The notes under the pieces were generated by a model, which had not been told where the DNA came from, searched no databases, and worked only from the letters and a program-made list of their open reading frames with translations. 64,000 bases of DNA from Pseudoips prasinana (Eukaryota > Arthropoda > Insecta > Lepidoptera > Nolidae), in NCBI GenBank assembly GCA_951640165.1, contig OX621254.1, positions 22,232,001 to 22,296,000 of the forward strand, given 5' to 3'. Each line of letters starts with the position of its first letter. The stretch's first letter is position 1. This document shows, in pieces, positions 57,994 to 64,000 of this stretch. The position numbers and the translations under genes are program-made.

Positions 57994-59032
57994 TCACACA
58001 TCGCGTATCTTGATGTGAAATCGAATGTAAAACATTTTACAACCTAAACTTTTGCTATTTTTTTAAATGATTGTGAGTAGATGTTAATTTTGAGTTATTT
58101 TATTTTATGTTTGTGTAAAATTCCATCTAGAAGGCCCGTTAAAGTTTAATGAGCATTAACCAGTGAATTTATTGTGGTAGTGGACACATATGCCCACTGT
58201 ATTATAATTGCCCACAAGCTATCAGTGGAGGCGATACATATACCATTAAAAGACACATCAGAACAAGATTGTTTTTTATATTGCTATTTCAAACACATTT
58301 ACTTGATATATCGTCGTTCCCTCTGCCAATTAACAAATTTGTTTTAAAAACTTAATGGTATACAAACCATACATTAAATAGAAACACGTATGATATAGTA
58401 TTAAAAACATTGAAAAAAATATATATTCTATTCTTCAAAATAGAATTTTGTGTTTTCAATACACAAAATTCTATTTGTATATGTGCACAAAATATAAAAG
58501 ATGTGCACAATATATAAAAATGTGCACAAAATATTAAAAAAATATGCACATATGAAATTTGGCGGACGTTGTCTTACTACAAAGAAACATCTTGGTTCAC
58601 TACCTACGAGAACAACATTTTAATAAATTTCTAATTTAGTGCTTTTAAACTAGTGGCTCCATCTGTTTTCGCAATGGCTAGGCCAGATTGATAAAATCTT
58701 AACTTTTTTAATGCACTGTTTTAGGTGGAATCATACCATCAGGGGGCTTAAACTATATTTAATTATAAAATGGATATGTGTATTTTAATTCTTGTATTAT
58801 CGCAAAATTAATATAAGCCTTGAACGTCTTTATTGCGCAGTGAAATAACGAGCCCTTAAAAATAGTTAAAGTGGTATCGTACTCTATGTGCATTAGTATC
58901 ATTTCAGTGTTTGTTTTTAAGTATTTTATGACTAATTTTTACTTAGTATTTAATCGAATGACCGATCAATTACGAATTTCCATATTTGATCCACAATAGT
59001 GGCAGTATCTAGTGTGTATGATCAGGAATAAA
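57994..59032 (+). other. probable 3' UTR / downstream flank
   Basis: AT-rich. Possible poly(A) signals are ATTAAA near 58248 and 58372, AATAAA near 58623, and AATAAA at 59027-59032 followed by a GU-rich stretch near 59115. Which is used cannot be told from sequence. Confidence 0.4.
58438..58555. repeat. palindrome and 20-bp minisatellite
   Basis: Perfect 16-bp arms AAATAGAATTTTGTGT (58438-58453, 58461-58476), then about four copies of a 20-bp unit ATGTGCACAAAATATAAAA. Confidence 0.8.
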
Positions 59033-60440
59033 GATTATCGACTGATGGTAATAAAATCAAGGCATTTCTCTTCAAAGGTACCTATCTAACATCATCGAAC
59101 AAATCTAACAATTGTTGTGATCTTTGGGGGACGATGTTGTCCAGCAGTGGGCGTCTATCCACTGATATAATGATGATGAGGAACCAATCTAATAGTGTTT
59201 AAAAATTCAGTCGATAATCTATATTTAGTATTATAATTCTATAAAAAGTAGTTATCTGCGTCGGTTTACATAAGTAAACTAAATTATTGTAATAGTATGT
59301 GCGTAGTTATAATGTAGTTGTATGTGTTCCATAATGTTGAAAGTATGTTAGATATAGTTTCAAATACGATGACATGGTCTTCAAAATTCTTAAGTAAACC
59401 TATAATTTGTCATGCTTATCAATATAAGAATGAAATATTATTACTTGAATGTAGGATAAAAAATGGCAATTCATTTTTTATCCCACATTCAGGTACTTCA
59501 CTAAATGTATTGTGCACATAGGCATACGTCGATAGATACATTACACATTTTGCACATTATGCATTATAATATTATCAATTTCAGAACTATATTGTCGTAT
59601 TTGAAATAGTTTGTAAATGTGTTTTCATAGACATTTTTTCATTTAATAACATACAATGGTAGATGGTTGACGATTTCGTTTTCATTTTCATTCCTCTAGA
59701 ATAAATGTTGTGTGCCTGAGAGTACCGGGTAGAGCCAGGGTTTAACTTGTGTTTGTAGTAGTTTCAAATTTCAATAACCACACCTCGTATGTTTTATGAA
59801 AGGACTTTATGCGAGAACTAAGTTATAAATGAGTTCGGTATTTCATAATAATAATGCCATCGAAATTAAGACGCATGCAAATCTATAAAAATTCAAATCT
59901 TCCACTACTACTGTCCCCAAATCTCTCCTCACTTACACACTCCACGTGCTCCAAAAAGTCAGTCCTAAATACTACTCGCATGAAACGAAAATTCCTCATA
60001 ATTATCCTCCAAGTTAAAGTCTGCCTTCACCCTTGGCCTTGGTTTACGTAAAAGGTATTGTAAACCTTCCCAAAAGAGGATGAAAAAAAAGGATATAATA
60101 GTCAGAAGAGATTATATCCCACAAGTTTTGTTAATTTTTACCTACAATGTACATCCATCTAGAATGTGTTGATCGAGGTGTGGCCGATAGCAAACAGTCG
60201 TGGTACATACAAACATACCTATGGTGGCTATAACCCTGGTTGCTGCTTCGTTGAAAATAGTATCGATTTAGTATTTAGTGGTTTACATGGCTTAATTTAG
60301 GGTACGTACCATCATGTATTAGAAGATACGTAATTAAAACTTAAGTATGAGTATGAAGCGAATAAAAGTGTTTAATTTTATTTTGTGTTTTTTTCATCGT
60401 CATTGCTAGGGTAGGGTAGCTTAAGACCGGCAATTGTTGA
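59033..60440. other. downstream flank, mostly unassigned
   Basis: Contains a remnant of the RTE-type tail (GATGTTGTCCAGCAGTGGGC near 59135), a near-perfect hairpin 59444-59493 (AATGTAGGATAAAAAATG arms), and no supported gene. Confidence 0.4.
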
Positions 60441-60935
60441 GATATTTGGGGGAAGCCTTTGTCCAGCAGTGGACGATTTCCGGCTGATATAATATCCTGT
60501 GACATTATGCACACGCGGCAATACTCCCAAACTAAGCAGCGCATGTACTATGGAAACCAGAATACTGATATACTCCTTTGATAATCGCTGACAATATTGC
60601 AGAGCATAATGACAGCAGGTCGGACACGTCAAACGCCTTCGACAAATCACAGCATATTAAAGCCACCTGTTTTTCCTCCTTGGCAGCTACCACTTTGCGT
60701 ACGAGTTCACGTGTCAAAGTTGTAGGCGATCTACCTTCACTGTACGCAGTCCCACCATGGACATATATTTGTATGCATGAACATGTCTGTTTGTCCTTAG
60801 TCTGGGTGTAATTATCTATATAAGTATGTATTTACAAAAGAAAACTAGTATATCAGTTATCTGGTTTCCATAGTACGATTTCTGCTTAATTTAGGATCAG
60901 ATAGCCGTATGTGAATAATGTCCCAGGATATTAAA
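60440..60935. mobile_element. inverted SINE-A halves flanking an RT fragment
   Basis: Minus-strand SINE 3' half at 60490-60580 (CACACGCGGCAATACTCCCA), then 60595-60750 encoding on minus AAKEEKQVALICCDLSKAFD, a LINE reverse-transcriptase motif, then a + strand SINE body and tail at 60755-60935 ending GTCCCAGGATATT. Confidence 0.65.
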
Positions 60936-61210
60936 TGTTAAATGTGTCGAAAGGAATCGTTAGTGTGAACTTACTGGCAATAGACAACAACTTGATATCA
61001 GGTAACTGAGTAGTAGCGCGATAGTTGCCTGTTCTAATTGGCGGCAAGATATCAACAACTATTCGACTCAAATCACTTGGTTACCGGCTAAGTTGCTGGA
61101 TCTTCTTCTCTTGTCATAATGACAGTGGTTACAATGGGTATCTACCATCTAAGTCGCCGAGCAACGTGATCGGCGTTCAAAAAGATGAAGTTATAGTTTA
61201 AAATGACTCA

Positions 61211-61301
61211 ATCATTCGTTCAATCGGCTTCCGTGATCACATGTGACGTCATAAATGGTCCGGAATCGATTTACAAGGTTGAAGCCGATTGAACGAATGA
61301 T
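61211..61301. repeat. short foldback with 21-bp perfect arms
   Basis: ATCATTCGTTCAATCGGCTTC (61211-61231) and its complement (61281-61301). The 49-bp centre contains GTGACGTCATAAATG. Confidence 0.8.
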
Positions 61302-61319
61302 TTAGCAATTTTTAACCTC

Positions 61320-61520
61320 CATCTATTTGAATCCCGATCACGTCAATCCCATTCCTGGTACCTGAGACGTTTAAGCCATCCAGTAGGCCTCTGACAGAGC
61401 TTAACGACTGTTTTCTAACGACAACAACCAGCATTGACAGCTTAACTTACCCTCCGTAGCACAGAGACACAAAACCGCTCACCCATCTATACCGCTTGAC
61501 AAAGTGCTTTACCACACCAA
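61320..61520 (-). repeat. dispersed repeat RP3
   Basis: AAGCCATCCAGTAGGCCTCT and GAGCTTAACGACTGTTTTCT match 9900-9950 and 23000-23060. Confidence 0.55.
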
Positions 61521-61793
61521 TCACATATCGGATGAGTGTTAGATACCTAATGTAAAATTCGTAAGACCGCATGGATCATCAAGTTTATCGCAAAGTCCAC
61601 TGGGTGTTGTTGATTTTTACAATACGTGGGCTTTAAATAGACAACGTGCGGGGAAGAAGTATTGTATTCTATACCGTTTGCATACAAGTAGTGATCTCCT
61701 AAGTAGTATCAAGAGTTTTTCAACCCAATCATATACTGACTTACTCAAGGACGTGCTCTTCGCTAACTTTCGGATTGTTTTTATATTTTCCAG

Positions 61794-61923
61794 GGACAGC
61801 TGCAACCGCTGCTACTGCTTGTCTGACAGCACGCTCATGTGCACCCAGAAGGGTTGCCTCCAGTACACCCAGTTTAAAGATTTACAGGAACAGATCCAGT
61901 TCTTAAAAGAACAAGATCTGTAA
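61794..61923 (+). CDS. orphan pacifastin-type terminal exon
   Basis: After a strong acceptor (TATATTTTCCAG), the frame DS-C-NR-C-Y-C, LSDSTLM, C, TQKG, C continues with LQYTQFKDLQEQIQFLKEQD and L, then TAA at 61921-61923. This is Cys2-Cys6 of a PLD; Cys1 must come from an upstream exon ending in phase 2, and no exon of the main gene does. The usual Gly before Cys5 is absent. Candidate P1 is Gln. AATAAA at 62041 supports a real 3' end. It may be the last exon of a second inhibitor gene or an alternative terminal exon. Confidence 0.65.
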
Positions 61924-62040
61924 ACCAGTTGTAATAAGGACATACATATTAATTAAATTCTTAAATTACAATGTACTTATATTACTAAGTTCTTAGTAGA
62001 TATTATAAATGCAAAACGTATTGTGAATCTCGCGACTAAT

Positions 62041-62046
62041 AATAAA
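62041..62046 (+). terminator. poly(A) signal for the orphan exon
   Basis: AATAAA, 118 nt after the stop, followed by GTTCTACTTGATGTCTTCCTTGTTG-type U/GU-rich sequence around 62060-62085. Confidence 0.55.
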
Positions 62047-62089
62047 GTCTAACTTATAATGTTCTACTTGATGTCTTCCTTGTTGATTT

Positions 62090-62400
62090 TTGGCCACGGC
62101 GGCCAGTATTAATGGAGACTAGCCAACTGCGCGGTACAGACGCCAGCACATCAAGCTACCCCCATCTGTCAAATTTCCCCAAATGAAAGTGAACCTTATG
62201 CTCATGTGATAAAGTTAAAATCTATAAAAGAAATTTGACAGATTGGGGTAGCTAGATGTGCTGGCGTCTGTACATCTATATCATGCGGCTCAGATGGCTA
62301 GTCTCCACAAGTCTATACAAGTGTGTGCGCAAATACAGGAGCACTTTCTATTCACCACTCTCATGACGACTAGCGACACGACCGGAAGGAGGTAAGCTTA
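62090..62400 (-). repeat. LINE 3'-end fragment carrying a MITE
   Basis: GGCCACGGCGGCCAGTATTA and TGGAGACTAGCC relate in reverse to 1570-1625. It is split by the MITE at 62134-62273. Confidence 0.45.
62134..62273. mobile_element. 140-bp foldback MITE, copy 2
   Basis: GTACAGACGCCAGCACATC end and a complementary GATGTGCTGGCGTCTGTAC end. The interior is nearly the reverse of copy 1 at 42389-42529. Confidence 0.8.
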
Positions 62401-62745
62401 CAAAATAACGCCGATTTCCAGACTTCGGGCTTTTGGATCTTTTTATTACAGAAAAATTCAAAACCCACCTTTGGCTCGACCCAGGTTTTGAACCCAGGAC
62501 TTTATTATCTGCGGTTGAACACGCTACCATCAAAACAAAGAGATAGTCAGAATTAATATAGTGTAATTAGATAATATTTATAAATAAAAATGACAAGTGG
62601 GTAATAAAACAAAACAAAACGCAAGTAATTTATTACTACTTGACGTACTCGTAGAAAAAATACTCTGCATCATATAGAAGTAAAGCTACTTCTGAAGAAG
62701 CAGGCTTCAGAACACAGTATATACACAGTATACAGTATATATAAT
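62400..62745. other. no recognisable feature
   Basis: Nothing assignable; a short GTATATACACAGTATA repeat lies at 62715-62740. Confidence 0.4.
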
Positions 62746-62746
62746 A

Positions 62747-62796
62747 GGTTAGCATGGGTTGGGTAGCGGTTCACCGCTACCCAACCCATGCTAACC
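62747..62796. repeat. perfect 24-bp-arm palindrome, 2-nt spacer
   Basis: GGTTAGCATGGGTTGGGTAG (start of left arm, 62747-62770) and its exact complement 62773-62796, separated by TC. No direct repeats flank it. Confidence 0.92.
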
Positions 62797-63042
62797 CGCT
62801 TTACCTAAAAAAACGCCAATCTCAGGTCATGGGGTGCATCGATCTAGCTTTTAACGATTCCGTGAAATAATAAACGCGCGTTTCGATCTCACGACCTAAA
62901 TACATAATTTCCAACGAGGTTGGTATATTTGCGCCGTTTGAGGGCTTCAGTTGATGAAACAGCCCGATCCCGAGGTGTAAATACTGCGGGCGAGTCAGAA
63001 ATACACTGACTGGTGAGGGTGGATTAAAATCAGAGTGTATGA

Positions 63043-63260
63043 CCGGTTGGCGTAGTTGGTAAATGCTTGCCTTTCTCGCCGCAGCGCAGGTCATGGATTC
63101 CATTCCCACCCAGGACAGATATTTGTGTGCATGAACATGGCTGTTTGTCCTGAGTATGGCTGTAATTATGTATATAAGTACCTATGTATTTACAAAAGGA
63201 GAAGTTGTATGTATCAGTTATCTGGTTTCCATAGTACAAGCTCTGCTTAGCTTGGGATAT
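63043..63260 (+). mobile_element. tRNA-derived SINE (SINE-A)
   Basis: CCGGTTGGCGTAGTTGGTAA, B-box region ATGGATTCCATTCCCACC, ATGAACATGGCTGTTTGTCC and TATCAGTTATCTGGTTTCCA. The 3' end is truncated after GCTTAGCTTGGGAT. Confidence 0.85.
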
Positions 63261-64000
63261 AAGTAGGTACCAGGAAATGTTATCCAGAAACTATCAACTC
63301 GTAGTGGTGGTTAGCCAAGCAAAACTTATCAAGTAAAGACATTGAGTAATTAAACAACATTTTAACAGTCTTCAAAAGAAGGAGGTAAATCTGTATTATT
63401 ATTTTTTTGGATGTATGAAACTATTGTTGTGACTTGTGAGCACAAACAATGGAATAATCGATCGATCCGAATCGATTTAAATAGTTATTTTTTATGCGAT
63501 GGAAAATACTCTCCGTCCGGGGTCCCATATAAATTTTGTTCAAGTCAGCAGTTGTAAGGAAACATTAAAGTCGGGTCTATGTTGTTCTAACAGTACCTAC
63601 TTATGAGACCAAGGAAAATTTTTAGTATGACTAGTTTTGCAAATGTTTTACTAAGTCATTTTCAGCAGTTGTAAATTATAACTATGTTAAGAGTTATGGG
63701 TGTCTCTCAGTTACTTCTGACGGACCACCTTTGACCGATTGTAACTTTGGAGTGGTACTTCTACAAACTAGGGGCTAAATTTACGATTGTTTGAGAACTT
63801 TAACTAAAGGCTGACGCTTTCTACAGGTCAACATTAATATGTGGTCACTAAATGGGAACGCACGTAGACGTTTCTACCCAGCGATTGTTCTTTAACGGTT
63901 AGAACATCAAACTTTTTCAAATGAAATAAATTAACTTGATTGTTCATAGCGTCATCGCGTTATAGCAAATGTACAATCTAATATCTGCTAGGTTTAAAAT
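63261..64000. other. no recognisable feature
   Basis: Right edge of the window; no ORF, repeat core or signal I can support. Confidence 0.45.

Noticed and set aside
57141..57146. Alternative donor GTAAGA after exon 12
   Set aside because: It would change the phase and break the PLD9 frame; GTAGGT at 57142 keeps it.
61678..61923. Unspliced 81-codon ORF starting at 61678 as the orphan gene's whole product
   Set aside because: The part before 61794 is a polypyrimidine-rich intron end and supplies no Cys1; the exon start at 61794 is better supported.
1..64000. CRISPR arrays, bacterial operons, rRNA
   Set aside because: None seen; the sequence is clearly eukaryotic with spliced genes and retroelements.

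Overview
The window looks like nuclear DNA of a moth or butterfly (Lepidoptera). It is AT-rich, has GT-AG introns, and is packed with repeats typical of that order: tRNA-derived SINEs with a GGTTCGA-type B box, Helitron-like elements ending in CTAG, 3' tails of LINEs, foldback elements and a complete PIF/Harbinger transposon. The species cannot be named from the sequence.

One host gene dominates. It is a secreted protease-inhibitor precursor of the pacifastin family on the + strand, with 13 coding exons between 3291 and 57993. Exon 1 (3291-3351) encodes the signal peptide. A 41.2-kb first intron follows, then 12 exons between 44583 and 57993. The exons sum to 1,656 nt (551 residues plus stop) with every splice phase compatible. 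They encode nine six-cysteine pacifastin-light-chain domains (PLDs) joined by charged linkers, some with dibasic or furin-like sites. An Inr plus a correctly spaced DPE lies 75 bp before the ATG. A further PLD-type 3' exon (61794-61923, followed by AATAAA) lies 3.8 kb downstream and has no convincing partner exon.

Intron 1 is a repeat reservoir. Its largest resident is a 5.44-kb Harbinger element (16422-21862) with TIRs and a 3-bp CAG target duplication. It carries an intact five-exon DDE transposase (358 aa) and, on the opposite strand, a five-exon Myb/SANT-like accessory gene broken by one in-frame TGA. A 5'-truncated LINE sits between the two genes. Other intron residents are three well-bounded MITE-type foldbacks (one GC-rich with 70-bp perfect arms), roughly a dozen Helitron-like copies, about twenty SINE copies, tandem minisatellites, and many short perfect palindromes. 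A CpG-rich patch near 41150-41415 looks like a possible alternative promoter with a good splice donor.

Regions: 1-3290 upstream flank and promoter; 3291-3351 exon 1; 3352-44582 intron 1; 44583-57993 inhibitor exons with repeat-laden introns; 57994-61793 3' flank or UTR; 61794-62046 orphan inhibitor exon and poly(A) signal; 62047-64000 repeats and unassigned sequence. No rRNA, functional tRNA gene, CRISPR array or prokaryotic feature was seen.
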